From Bradymonadales bacterium (GTDB taxonomy: Bacteria > Myxococcota_A > Bradymonadia > JAFGEP01): a stretch of 64,000 nt of DNA. The notes beneath the pieces were generated by a model. That model saw only the letters and a list, made by a program, of their open reading frames with translations. It made no database searches and had not been told where the DNA came from. This document shows positions 15,317 through 23,695 of this stretch, in pieces. Position numbers and translations under genes: made by a program. Where the stretch lies: the NCBI GenBank assembly GCA_016931535.1, contig JAFGEP010000114.1, positions 90,412 through 154,411 of the forward strand, read 5' to 3'. Each line of letters starts with the position of its first letter. The first letter of the stretch is position 1.

Positions 15317-18154
15317 ATGGGTGACAACCGCGCCAGGTGGATCGTAGCCGCAACATTGGCCGTGGCTCTCTGCGGGATCGCCTTTCCTGCCCTGGCGGGG
15401 AAGTACTTCATCCTGGGAGCCAGTGAATCTACCATCACCAACTACCTGTACCCCTGGACCCAGCACGACGACTGCGGGGAGTGCTGCGTCTGCTGGGAGT
15501 CGGCCGTCGCCACCATCCTGGCCTTCTGGGACGACTATCCGGAGCGCAATGGGGCGGGTCCCTACGAGCTGTTGTACCCCTGCGGCAACGGAGACCACGG
15601 AAATGTGGCCGGCTTCGCCTGGCTGACCGGGGTGCTGTACCAGATCGCCCACGAGGAGACCGGTCTGGCCTGCGGCGAGGGGGCATCCAACTACTGGCTC
15701 GGCTATGACGCCTCCATCGCGGGGGAGCACTACACCAACTCCGACCTGCGCTACGACTGGGAGTGGGACTTCGACGAGTGGGTCTGGTGGGAGTGGGACA
15801 TCACCGACGAGATCGACCTGGATCGCCCGGTCTATTTCGGGGGGAACCCCTGGAGCTCGGATGGGGGGGGACACGCCATCACCGTGGTGGGCTACAACGA
15901 CAGCGGCAAGATGATGTACATCTACGACAACCACCACGCCTGGCTGACATCGCGGGATTACGACGACTTCGGCTGCTGGAGCTGCAACCGGCGGACCATC
16001 GATATCAACCCGGGAGGCCGGGCGCCGGTGCCGTCGAGCTGGACCTGCGAAAGCTCCTGGTACCACGCGGAAGATGGCTGTGACTGCAACTGCGGCGCCT
16101 ACGATCCAGACTGCGACGACCCCTCGGCGACCTTGTACTGGTGTCCCAACCGAACGAACTACTACTGCAACTGCGCCGGGCAGTGCGTGTGCGTGCCCAA
16201 CTGCGCCGGGAAGCAGTGCGGCCCCGACGGCTGCGGCGGGAGCTGCGGTACCTGTCCTGCCAATCACACCTGCAACTCCAGCGGGCAGTGCGTGTGCGTG
16301 CCCAACTGCGCCGGGAGACAGTGTGGCTCCGATGGCTGCGGGGGGAGCTGCGGCACCTGTCCGGACGGGTACTTGTGCCTGTACACCTACGGGATCTGCC
16401 TGTGCTTGCCCAACTGCACCGGCAAGGAGTGCGGCCCCAACGGTTGTGGTGGGGTCTGCGGCCTGTGTCTGGATAGCGAGTACTGCAGCGCCTCGGGTCA
16501 GTGCTGCATCGACTGCACCGGCCGGGAGTGTGGCTCCGATAACTGTGGCGGGAGCTGCGGTACCTGTCAGGCTGGGGATATCTGCACCGTCGATGGCCAG
16601 TGCGTCACCCCGTGCACGCCCGTATGCGAGGGCCGGGAGTGCGGAAGCGACAGCTGCGGCAGCACCTGCCCGCCGGGCTGCGCCGCAAACGAGGCCTGCG
16701 ACGCCAGCGGTCACTGCTACTGCGTCCCCGCCTGCGTCGGGCGGGAGTGCGGTCCGGACGGCTGCGGCGGGGAATGCGGTACCTGCGAGGAGAACGAGAT
16801 CTGCGTGGAGGATGGGAACTACACCAGCTGCGTCTGTGTTCCCGCCTGTGCCGGGCGGGAGTGCGGTCCGGACGGCTGCGGCGGGGAATGCGGCATCTGT
16901 GGAGACCACAATATCTGCACGGAAGAGGGGTTGTGTGTGTGCATCCCCCAGTGTGAAGGCAAGGAATGTGGCGACGATGGCTGCGGAGGGAGCTGCGGCG
17001 CCTGCGGGGTGAACGGATACTGCGACGAGAACGGGCAGTGCATCTGCGAGCCCGACTGCCTGGGCAAGGTGTGCGGCCCGGACGGCTGTGGCGGCACCTG
17101 TCCGCCCGGCTGTGCGGACAACGAGGCCTGTACCCACCTGGGGCGCTGTCAATGCCTGCCGGACTGCACCGACAAGGAGTGCGGCCCGAACGGTTGTGGC
17201 GGGTCGTGCGGCAACTGCGATCCCGACGAGTACTGCGACCGGAGTGGGCATTGTATCTGCGTGCCCGACTGTGATGGCCGGGAATGCGGTCCGGACGGCT
17301 GCGGCGGCACCTGCCCGCCCGGGTGCGCCGACAACGAGGTCTGCACCGAGGATAGCCAGTGCCGATGCGTGCCGGAGTGTGGTGACCGGGAATGCGGCCC
17401 GGATGGCTGCGGCTGGGTCTGCGGTCTCTGTGAAGCCAACGAGACCTGCAACGAAGAGGGCTACTGCGAGTGCGTCCCCGACTGCCACGGTCGGATGTGC
17501 GGTGGTGATGGCTGTGGTGGCACCTGTGGCAGCTGTGACGAGGACGAGATCTGCGACGAAGAGACCGGTCTGTGCCAGTGCGTCCCCGACTGCACCGGAC
17601 GCGAGTGCGGGGACGACGGCTGCTCCGGCTCCTGTGGAAGCTGTGAGACGGGCGAATACTGCGACAGTCAGGGTCAATGCCAACAGCTGTGTGTGCCGGA
17701 GTGTGGTGACCGGGAATGCGGCCCGGATGGCTGTGGGGGAAGCTGCCCACCCGGTTGCGACGAGGACGAGGTCTGCTCCGCCGGTGGCCAGTGTATCTGC
17801 ATTCCCGACTGCACCGGCCGTCAGTGTGGTGATGACGGCTGTGGCGGTAGCTGCGGCTCCTGCGCGTTTGGGCTGACCTGCGACGACCAGTACGGTCTGT
17901 GCTATTGCGCACCGAGCTGTGACGACCGCGAATGTGGCTCGGACGGGTGTGGGGGGAGCTGCGGAGCGTGCGAGGCGACCGAGCGTTGCGATGACACGGG
18001 AACCTGCGTCCCGCAGGGCAGTGGTGCCGGACAGGCGGTTGGCGAGGAAGGCTGCTCGATGGTGGGCGGTTCCTTTGGCACGCGCAATCTGCCGCTTGCC
18101 TTGATCGCCCTGGCGCTACTCGGGGCTGGGCTGGTCAGGAGGAGAAGCTGCTGA
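15317..18154 (+). CDS. Secreted papain-fold (C39-like) cysteine protease-like protein with 17 cysteine-rich repeats and sorting tail
   Basis: Residues 1-27 are a signal peptide. Residues about 45-225 resemble a C39/C1-like peptidase: CVCWESAVATILAFW supplies a candidate nucleophile (Cys59-Trp60), DGGGHAITVVGYN supplies the histidine (about 186), and YIYDNHHAW the Asp/Asn. From about residue 290 to 897 there are 17 repeats of ~35 residues with the plan CxPxCxGxxCGxDGCGGxCGxC followed by a short spacer ending in C, found in many myxobacterial surface proteins. Repeats 5, 9, 11 and 15 carry the variant CPPGC in place of CGxC. The C-terminus (EEGCSMVGG, a hydrophobic LPLALIALALLGAGL, then RRRS) matches MYXO-CTERM tails. 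AGGTGAGCC provides the Shine-Dalgarno. Confidence 0.85.
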   Translation: MGDNRARWIVAATLAVALCGIAFPALAGKYFILGASESTITNYLYPWTQHDDCGECCVCWESAVATILAFWDDYPERNGAGPYELLYPCGNGDHGNVAGFAWLTGVLYQIAHEETGLACGEGASNYWLGYDASIAGEHYTNSDLRYDWEWDFDEWVWWEWDITDEIDLDRPVYFGGNPWSSDGGGHAITVVGYNDSGKMMYIYDNHHAWLTSRDYDDFGCWSCNRRTIDINPGGRAPVPSSWTCESSWYHAEDGCDCNCGAYDPDCDDPSATLYWCPNRTNYYCNCAGQCVCVPNCAGKQCGPDGCGGSCGTCPANHTCNSSGQCVCVPNCAGRQCGSDGCGGSCGTCPDGYLCLYTYGICLCLPNCTGKECGPNGCGGVCGLCLDSEYCSASGQCCIDCTGRECGSDNCGGSCGTCQAGDICTVDGQCVTPCTPVCEGRECGSDSCGSTCPPGCAANEACDASGHCYCVPACVGRECGPDGCGGECGTCEENEICVEDGNYTSCVCVPACAGRECGPDGCGGECGICGDHNICTEEGLCVCIPQCEGKECGDDGCGGSCGACGVNGYCDENGQCICEPDCLGKVCGPDGCGGTCPPGCADNEACTHLGRCQCLPDCTDKECGPNGCGGSCGNCDPDEYCDRSGHCICVPDCDGRECGPDGCGGTCPPGCADNEVCTEDSQCRCVPECGDRECGPDGCGWVCGLCEANETCNEEGYCECVPDCHGRMCGGDGCGGTCGSCDEDEICDEETGLCQCVPDCTGRECGDDGCSGSCGSCETGEYCDSQGQCQQLCVPECGDRECGPDGCGGSCPPGCDEDEVCSAGGQCICIPDCTGRQCGDDGCGGSCGSCAFGLTCDDQYGLCYCAPSCDDRECGSDGCGGSCGACEATERCDDTGTCVPQGSGAGQAVGEEGCSMVGGSFGTRNLPLALIALALLGAGLVRRRSC
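16187..18007 (+). repeat. Seventeen tandem ~105-base coding repeats (Cys-rich module)
   Basis: Within the protease-like gene the DNA repeats a unit of about 105 bases encoding the CGxDGCGG module. Near-identical stretches such as GTGTGCGTGCCCAACTGCGC occur at 16187 and again about 105 bases later, and GTCCGGACGGCTGCGGCGG recurs several times, so recent duplication or gene conversion is likely. Confidence 0.9.
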
Positions 18155-18173
18155 CGGCCCGGCCAGGGGTTAG

Positions 18174-18302
18174 GATCGCCCCCTCCGCCCGCTACGCGGG
18201 CATCGCTTGTCCAGAGGCTAGAGTCGCCCCCTCCGTCGGCTGCGCCGCCACCTCCCCCGGGCTCCGCCTCGGGGGAGGATCGCCGGGACCCGCCGGGGGG
18301 TG
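18174..18302 (+). repeat. Dispersed palindromic repeat, family A (partial and full copies)
   Basis: A partial copy (18174-18202) and a full copy (18223-18302) contain CGCCCCCTCCG, a small hairpin, CCTCCCCCGGGCTCCGCCTC with the arm GGGGGAGG, and a trailing GGATCGCCGGGACCCGCC. The same modules occur at 23605-23660 in the same orientation and at 48183-48430 in the opposite orientation, with the linker CCAGAGGCTAGAG also shared. The CCTCCCCC/GGGGGAGG arms form a strong hairpin. Confidence 0.8.
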
Positions 18303-19184
18303 TCCGATTCTCTGTAGTATGGCTGTAAATGCGGCGATTAGCCGCTGTTGGTTCTTGAAATCCGGGTAGGACCAGAGTCGAATACCAAAGGGGTCGGCTT
18401 CAGGATCTTCCAAGCCTTTTCCCGGTCAAAAAGGGATGTGGAAGACCTTGGCTACAAGTGCAATGTGATGGCCTTCTGTCGCCCCTTCGGGGCTTGGCTT
18501 TTGGTACTCCTCTCTTACCCCGGGCTAAAGCCCGGGGCTACCTTCTTGCCGCCCCTGCCGGGGCGGCCAATCAGTGAACCACACCCTCCAGTCTGGATCA
18601 GCTTCGCTCTTGGCTCCGAGCGTTCATCCGGTATCGATGCCACCACCGGAACCAGCTTTCAATCTCGCCCAGTGAACAGAGGCTCGAGCGCTGATCCAGA
18701 GCATCCAGATTCTGACCCAGTCTTTCGCTTCCAATCTCGCCCGATGAACAGAGGCTCGAGCGCCCCGCCAGGGGCGCAACTGTTGTAGCCAGGGAGCAGA
18801 ACTGAAGAGCGAAAACGGAGGAAAGTGGTTCGAGCGCCCCGCCAGGGGCGCAACTGTTGTAGCCCCGGGCTTCAGCCCGGGGTGTTCGGCATTCATGCAG
18901 ACCAAGCCCCGTAAGGGGCGACACCCAACACCAGTGTTTTTAGGAAGGACTCGCCCTCGTCGGTTGTCGTGTCCCGAGATGTGATCAAGAGTCAGCCCGC
19001 CGGAGAGGGAAATGCGGCGGTGGCCGCTGGTCAGTCACGGTGCAGTCCGGCGATTTGGGCTGGTGCTCTTCCAGAGGTCGTCGTGATTCAAGTTCCAGAT
19101 CGGGCAAAAACCCATGGAAATGGAGGCCTTGATGAGATGTGATCAAGGATCAGGGCAAAGCACGGGGGAGGATCGGTGCACAGG
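18303..19184. repeat. Gene-free island of short palindromic and direct repeats
   Basis: Nearly 0.9 kb between the operon and the convergent vWA gene contains no supportable gene. It holds CCCCGGGCTAAAGCCCGGGG (about 18520), GCCCCTTCGGGGC (about 18482), CCGCCCCTGCCGGGGCGG (about 18550) and CCCCGTAAGGGGCG (about 18908), each a hairpin. There are also two copies of a direct repeat around CGCCCAGTGAACAGAGGCTC (18657-18691 and 18729-18763) and two copies of CGCCCCGCCAGGGGCGCAAC plus TGTTGTAGCC (18756-18790 and 18830-18864). The pattern is typical of REP-like elements rather than decayed genes. Confidence 0.7.
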
Positions 19185-20405
19185 TCAGTAGATCGGGGCC
19201 TCCGCGGCGAAGTCGATCCCGGAATGGGATGCTCCTTCGCGGATGGCGCCATAGATGGCGTCGTCCAGGACGACCTCTCCTGACGCCGCCTGCTCCCGAG
19301 CGATGGCGGCCAGGTGTTCCTGGCGCTGCTGGCCCAGCTCTTGAATGCGGGCGGCGATCTCCTGGCGCCGCTGGTTCATCTGGGACAGGTGGGCGATGCG
19401 CTGGTCGTGGGACATGGACCGAATGTCAGCCGGAAGTGCGCTTGCCTCCAATTCTTCCAGGTCAACTCGATTGTTGGCCCAGTCGTCCACCAGCTCGTTG
19501 CCGCCGAGGAAATTGCCTCCACCGGAGTCGGAGGTGTTGAACAACGCCCGTCTGGCCTGGGCGGAGACAGATCCCTCGACGTAGATACCAGCGGTGATCG
19601 CGTCCCGCCTTCGCGACTCGGCCAGCTCCTCCTCGGTGCCATAGAATATGCGGGTGGCGTCGAGGTCGCGGGCCAGCTGGGCCAGCTCCTCGTCGAAGGG
19701 GGTGGAGGCCACGATGGCTCCCCCCGACTGCTCGACCTGGAAGAAGTGTCCCTCTCCCAGCCGGGCGATCTCCACCCAGACCGGGGTGGTCTCCTGCCAC
19801 TGACCGCACTGGATGGTGTTGACGAAGATCCCTCTGCGATTGGCCTCAGACAGGGTTGTTGGATACTGGACCTCGTCGTAGTCCATGTGTGGAGGGGCAT
19901 CGCCGACCAGGAAGATCACCCGGTAGGTGTTGGAGTCGGTGCTCCATTCGAAGTTGTGGACCGCTTCGCGCAGGGCCTGGTTGACGCTCTCAGGGCCGTC
20001 TCCGCCGCCGCCGGCCTGGAAGGACATCAGCTGGGAGTAGATGGCATCCAGGTCATCGGTCATCTGGATCCGGGTGGTGATGTAGTCATCGCCGCGATCC
20101 CGGTAACCGACAAGCCCCATGCGGATCTCCGGGGTGGGTTCTGCGGTGGCCAGGGTGGTGGCGATGGACCAGATCTTCTCCTTGGCAGCCGCGATCAAGC
20201 CGGACATACTTCCGGTCGTGTCGAGCGCGAACACGACCTCGATGCGGGGACGCGGAGCTTGGGTGGATGGGGTGGTCACTACCGATGGGTCGGCTGGCGC
20301 CGGCGATGTCGGCTCGGTCGACTGCTCCTCGGCCTTCAGGCTCCAAGAAAGGCAAACGAACGCGGCGATCACGGCGAGGTGTCGGAATGTGGCGGTTCTG
20401 TTCAT
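19185..20405 (-). CDS. Exported von Willebrand factor A domain protein
   Basis: The 406-residue protein starts with a signal peptide (LAVIAAFVCLSWSLKA) and a Pro/Thr-rich linker. The vWA domain (about 54-260) opens with VVFALDTTGSMSGLI, whose DTTGSMS (Asp62) is a MIDAS metal-ion site, followed by MGLVGYRDRGDDY and VIFLVGDAPPHMDYDE. This form resembles vWA domains of VwkA/alpha-kinase-associated proteins. The C-terminal third is charged and coiled-coil-like (QMNQRRQEIAARIQELGQQR). It probably makes metal-dependent protein contacts in the periplasm or at the surface. The start at 20405 is selected because AGGAGAC lies five bases upstream and a signal peptide follows directly. Confidence 0.85.
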   Translation of the reverse strand: MNRTATFRHLAVIAAFVCLSWSLKAEEQSTEPTSPAPADPSVVTTPSTQAPRPRIEVVFALDTTGSMSGLIAAAKEKIWSIATTLATAEPTPEIRMGLVGYRDRGDDYITTRIQMTDDLDAIYSQLMSFQAGGGGDGPESVNQALREAVHNFEWSTDSNTYRVIFLVGDAPPHMDYDEVQYPTTLSEANRRGIFVNTIQCGQWQETTPVWVEIARLGEGHFFQVEQSGGAIVASTPFDEELAQLARDLDATRIFYGTEEELAESRRRDAITAGIYVEGSVSAQARRALFNTSDSGGGNFLGGNELVDDWANNRVDLEELEASALPADIRSMSHDQRIAHLSQMNQRRQEIAARIQELGQQRQEHLAAIAREQAASGEVVLDDAIYGAIREGASHSGIDFAAEAPIY

Positions 20406-20627
20406 GGTTGTCTCCTGATTCGAGTCGGGTTGTGTGTCGGGCGTGCGGACATCAAGCGCAGGTACAAACGCACAGGAAGGTGATTTCGGTTTATGGCATG
20501 GGTTCGAAAGGCAGCAGCCCAGGGCAGCGCCGTCTGATAGCCGACCAGGTGGTGGTGGAGGGGAGCCAGGGCTGCGGGGTGAGAAGAAGGCTGGAGAGAG
20601 AGGGACATTCACCGGAGGAGGTAGAGA

Positions 20628-21458
20628 ATGATCATGGTGTTCGAGGATATCTACGCCTACCTGCTGACTTACGGCATGCGGCTGGTGGCGGCCATCATCA
20701 TCTTCGTTATCGGCAAGTGGGTGGCCAAACTGCTGGCGAGGATGATCGAGCGTTTACTGGTGCGGGCCAAGGTGGAACAGACGCTGGCCTCGTTCACCCG
20801 GCACATCGCCTATTTTGGCCTGATTCTCGTGGTGATCATCGCCGGGTTGAACAAGCTGGGGGTGGAGACCACCTCGCTGGTGGCCCTCATCGGAGCGGCG
20901 GGTCTGGCGATTGGCCTGGCGTTGCAGGGTTCGCTGGCCAACTTCGCGGCGAGCATCATGCTGGTGCTATTCAAGCCGTTCAAGGTGGGAGACTTCGTGG
21001 AGGCGGGGGGGGACATGGGCGTCGTCCAGGAGATCCAGCTGTTCAACACGGTCCTGACCACGATGGACAATCGTCGGGTGGTCATCCCCAACTCCAAGGT
21101 GACGGGGGACAACATCACCAACTACACCAGTCAGGACAAGCGGCGGATCGACCTGGTGTTCTCCATCTCCTATGGCGATGACATCAACACGGCCAAAGAG
21201 GCGTTGAGCCGAGTCGTGTCTTCGGAAGAGCGGATTCTGGCCGAGCCGGAGACGGTCATTGCGGTCTCCGAGCTGGCGGATAGCGGAGTCCACCTGGTCT
21301 GCCGTCCCTGGGTCAAACCGGCCGACTACTGGCCGGTGCGCTTCGAGCTGCTGGAACGGGGGAAACTGGCGCTGGAGGACGCTGGTCTGACGATCCCCTT
21401 CCCGCAGCAGGATGTACACCTGGTCCAGCCGGGGTCTGGCCTCCAGGCAGCGTCGTGA
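20628..21458 (+). CDS. mscS: Small-conductance mechanosensitive channel (MscS family)
   Basis: At 276 residues the protein is close to E. coli MscS (286). Three N-terminal membrane helices are evident (LVAAIIIFVIGKWVAKLLA, YFGLILVVIIAGLNKLG), and the pore-lining TM3 has the Gly/Ala pattern LIGAAGLAIGLALQGSLANF. The cytoplasmic beta domain follows, with FKPFKVGDFVE and VVIPNSKVTGDNITNYT, then the mixed alpha/beta C-terminal cage (DLVFSISYGDDINTAKE). It opens under membrane tension to release solutes in hypo-osmotic shock. AGGAGG sits six bases before the ATG at 20628. It diverges from the vWA gene across 222 bases. Confidence 0.95.
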   Translation: MIMVFEDIYAYLLTYGMRLVAAIIIFVIGKWVAKLLARMIERLLVRAKVEQTLASFTRHIAYFGLILVVIIAGLNKLGVETTSLVALIGAAGLAIGLALQGSLANFAASIMLVLFKPFKVGDFVEAGGDMGVVQEIQLFNTVLTTMDNRRVVIPNSKVTGDNITNYTSQDKRRIDLVFSISYGDDINTAKEALSRVVSSEERILAEPETVIAVSELADSGVHLVCRPWVKPADYWPVRFELLERGKLALEDAGLTIPFPQQDVHLVQPGSGLQAAS

Positions 21459-21499
21459 GCGCTGACGTCTGCCGACCTGCGGGGGAAGACCGAGTGGGG

Positions 21500-23695
21500 T
21501 TAAAAGGGATCTCCCAGAGTCAGGTTGATGGCCCCCGGGAAGGTGAAAAGCAGCAGATCCATGTCGGTTCGACGGCCTCCCGGATCGCGGGTGTCGACAT
21601 CGGCCAGGACCTGGAGATCGGGGACGCGCCAGCCGAAGTCCAGGCGGATGGGCCCCACCAGAGTCAGAAACCGAAACCCCAGTCCCAAAGAAACCTGGGG
21701 ATGGTCGAAGCGGAAGGAGGGCTGGCTGTGGACATCGCCAGCATCGCCGAAGAGGGTGATGAAGATGCTGCGTGTCAGTGGGATTCGGAACTCGGCGGAG
21801 GCCAGCCAGCGGCGGAGTCCACCCTCGGGGCCGTCTCCCAGCTCGCCGGGCAAAAAGCCCCGGTTGCTGGTGCCGCCTCCGCCTCGCAACCGCTGGGTGG
21901 TGGGTCCCAGTTGCCGGCTGAGGGGATCCAAACCCGAGTCGGCCCAATCGAGCAGGATCCAGGCCAGCGAGAATCGGGTGACCAGGACCATGCCCCAGGG
22001 TAGCGGGAGATACCCCCGCAGGTCGGGGACGATCTGGAGATAGCTCCAGGAGGAGGGCAAGAAGTAACCGGATTCCTGGAAGGAAAGGGATCCATGGAAC
22101 CAGCGCCGGGTCCGCACTGGATCGTTCCGAAGGTCCAGCCGGAAGAGCTGCTCCAGGTAGAGCAGGTCGTAGTTGGCGGATACGGTGGTCCCCTCGACCA
22201 CCGGTTCCGGGGAGCCGGGTACGAGGAAGAGGTCCTCACGCAAACCCGCGGAGGCCCAGAACCTTCGGTTCCAGAAAAAGCGCTGCAGGCTCAGTCCTGC
22301 CTGGATCTCATGCCGGAAGATGGCGATGAAGGGGGCTGGACCGACCTCCCAGGCCAGGTCGGCCTGCAGGGTGGTACGGGGCTCCAGGAAGGCGGGTTGC
22401 TTGAAGGTAAGGCCCAGTCGGTTGCCCCAGCTCAGCTGGTCGGTAGAGGGGAAGGCGGAGGAGAAGATGAGCTGCGGACGGTCTTCGATACGCAGGCGGC
22501 GCAGGCCGCCGAACAGGTTGCGGTGTTCCCAGCTCCCCAGGAGGTGTAGATCCCACTGGGGGACCTCGTTGAAGGAGTCGATCGTGCCCCGCTGGACCAG
22601 ACCGCTCTGGATTCCGGCACCGACCTGGAAGCGGGTGCGCCGGGCTGGGGTTACCTGTGCGGTGACGGCGATATCCACGCCCTCGTCGGGGACCTGAGGG
22701 CTGACGGTGACCGAAGAGAAGGCGTCCAGGTCGTACACCGCGGCCTGCGCATCCCGGATGGCCATGGGGGAGAAGGGCCTTCCGGCCCGGATTCCGACCG
22801 CATTTCGAATGGGATCGGCAGGCAGGTCTGCGTTCCCGGTGACCGACACCTGTGAGAAGCGACAGGGAGGGCCGGTATCGACCTCCAGCTCGATCTCGGC
22901 GGTGTGTTCCTGCCGGTCAATCCGGACCCTTCCCTCGACGGTGGCCCGCGCATAGCTTTGTGCGACCAGGTAGTGCTGGATGGCGTTCTTGGCCTGCTGG
23001 TAATCGTACTCGTCGAACCGGTCGCCTTCGGCAAGTCGGACCCTGGCGCGGGCCCGCGATGCGATGAGGTCCGGGAGATGCTCCAGCCCGGTGACCGTCA
23101 CCCGGGAGATCAGCACCGGCTCGCCTTCCTCCACTTCGATGGTGATGGTGATCCGGCAACCCTCGTCGTCGTTGCCCTCGCGGCAGGAGGTGTCCTTGGT
23201 GATGGTGTCGGTGATCATGGCGGAGGGGGGGTCGATGGTGTAGTCGACCACCCGGGCGTCGTAAAATCCACGGGCCTGGTACCAGCGCACGATGCGTGCC
23301 AGGTCGTGTTGGAATAGCAGCTCGTCGTACAATGTCCAGGGGGACCAGGGCCAGCGCCAGAATCGGAGCCTGAGCGGGGCGGAATCGAAGGGTGGTTGGC
23401 CACAGGCCGGTTCGGCGGACATGCCGAGCTGCAGGGTGACGTAGGATCGCTCGCGGGAAGCCAGGCAGGCCTCCAGGGCGCGCGGTTCCATGGCGGTTGC
23501 CCCCTCGATATGGACGGCGTCGATTCCGTACCGGTCGGCCGGGATGGAGGCGCAGCCGGAGAGGAGGTTCAAGAGCACGGCGGGCAGAAGGGACAGGGGA
23601 TAGAGTCGCCCCCTCCGCCGCTTCGCGACACCTCCCCCGGGCTCCGCCACGGGGGAGGTGAAACCCGTTGAAAAGATTTCGGATGGTTTCATCAT
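21500..23695 (-). CDS. TamA/BamA-like Omp85 outer-membrane assembly protein with lipoprotein-type N-terminus
   Basis: Residues about 55-370 contain POTRA-like domains (YGIDAVHIEGATAM, PVLISRVTVTGLEHLPD, FSQVSVTGNADLP), and the rest is a 16-strand-type barrel ending ...TLGDPF with a C-terminal Phe. GLGFRFLTLVGPIRLDFGW is the conserved Omp85 penultimate-strand segment. The upstream gene encodes TamB, so this should be its outer-membrane partner. The ATG at 23695 overlaps the tamB stop (ATGA). The N-terminus is unusual: residues 13-31 are encoded by a dispersed palindromic repeat, followed by a lipobox (LLNLLSGCAS, Cys48). An acylated Omp85 protein would be atypical, and the true start could differ. 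Confidence 0.85.
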   Translation of the reverse strand: MMKPSEIFSTGFTSPVAEPGGGVAKRRRGRLYPLSLLPAVLLNLLSGCASIPADRYGIDAVHIEGATAMEPRALEACLASRERSYVTLQLGMSAEPACGQPPFDSAPLRLRFWRWPWSPWTLYDELLFQHDLARIVRWYQARGFYDARVVDYTIDPPSAMITDTITKDTSCREGNDDEGCRITITIEVEEGEPVLISRVTVTGLEHLPDLIASRARARVRLAEGDRFDEYDYQQAKNAIQHYLVAQSYARATVEGRVRIDRQEHTAEIELEVDTGPPCRFSQVSVTGNADLPADPIRNAVGIRAGRPFSPMAIRDAQAAVYDLDAFSSVTVSPQVPDEGVDIAVTAQVTPARRTRFQVGAGIQSGLVQRGTIDSFNEVPQWDLHLLGSWEHRNLFGGLRRLRIEDRPQLIFSSAFPSTDQLSWGNRLGLTFKQPAFLEPRTTLQADLAWEVGPAPFIAIFRHEIQAGLSLQRFFWNRRFWASAGLREDLFLVPGSPEPVVEGTTVSANYDLLYLEQLFRLDLRNDPVRTRRWFHGSLSFQESGYFLPSSWSYLQIVPDLRGYLPLPWGMVLVTRFSLAWILLDWADSGLDPLSRQLGPTTQRLRGGGGTSNRGFLPGELGDGPEGGLRRWLASAEFRIPLTRSIFITLFGDAGDVHSQPSFRFDHPQVSLGLGFRFLTLVGPIRLDFGWRVPDLQVLADVDTRDPGGRRTDMDLLLFTFPGAINLTLGDPF
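23605..23660 (+). repeat. Family A dispersed repeat inside the TamA-like coding sequence
   Basis: These 56 bases repeat the CGCCCCCTCCG ... CCTCCCCCGGGCTCCGCC ... GGGGGAGGTG structure of the copy at 18223, with the same TAGAG flank on the left. On the minus strand the repeat is in frame with the TamA-like gene and encodes a basic stretch (VAKRRRGRLYP) just before the hydrophobic lipoprotein signal. Confidence 0.8.

Noticed and set aside
15083..17683. Very long minus-strand open frame opposite the cysteine-rich gene
   Set aside because: It is the antisense shadow of the regular Cys/Gly repeat, with low-complexity Ala/Val/Thr/Gly protein and no start signal.
19314..20483. Long plus-strand open frame over the vWA gene
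   Set aside because: It mirrors the third-position bias of the real minus-strand gene and shows no domain or ribosome binding site.
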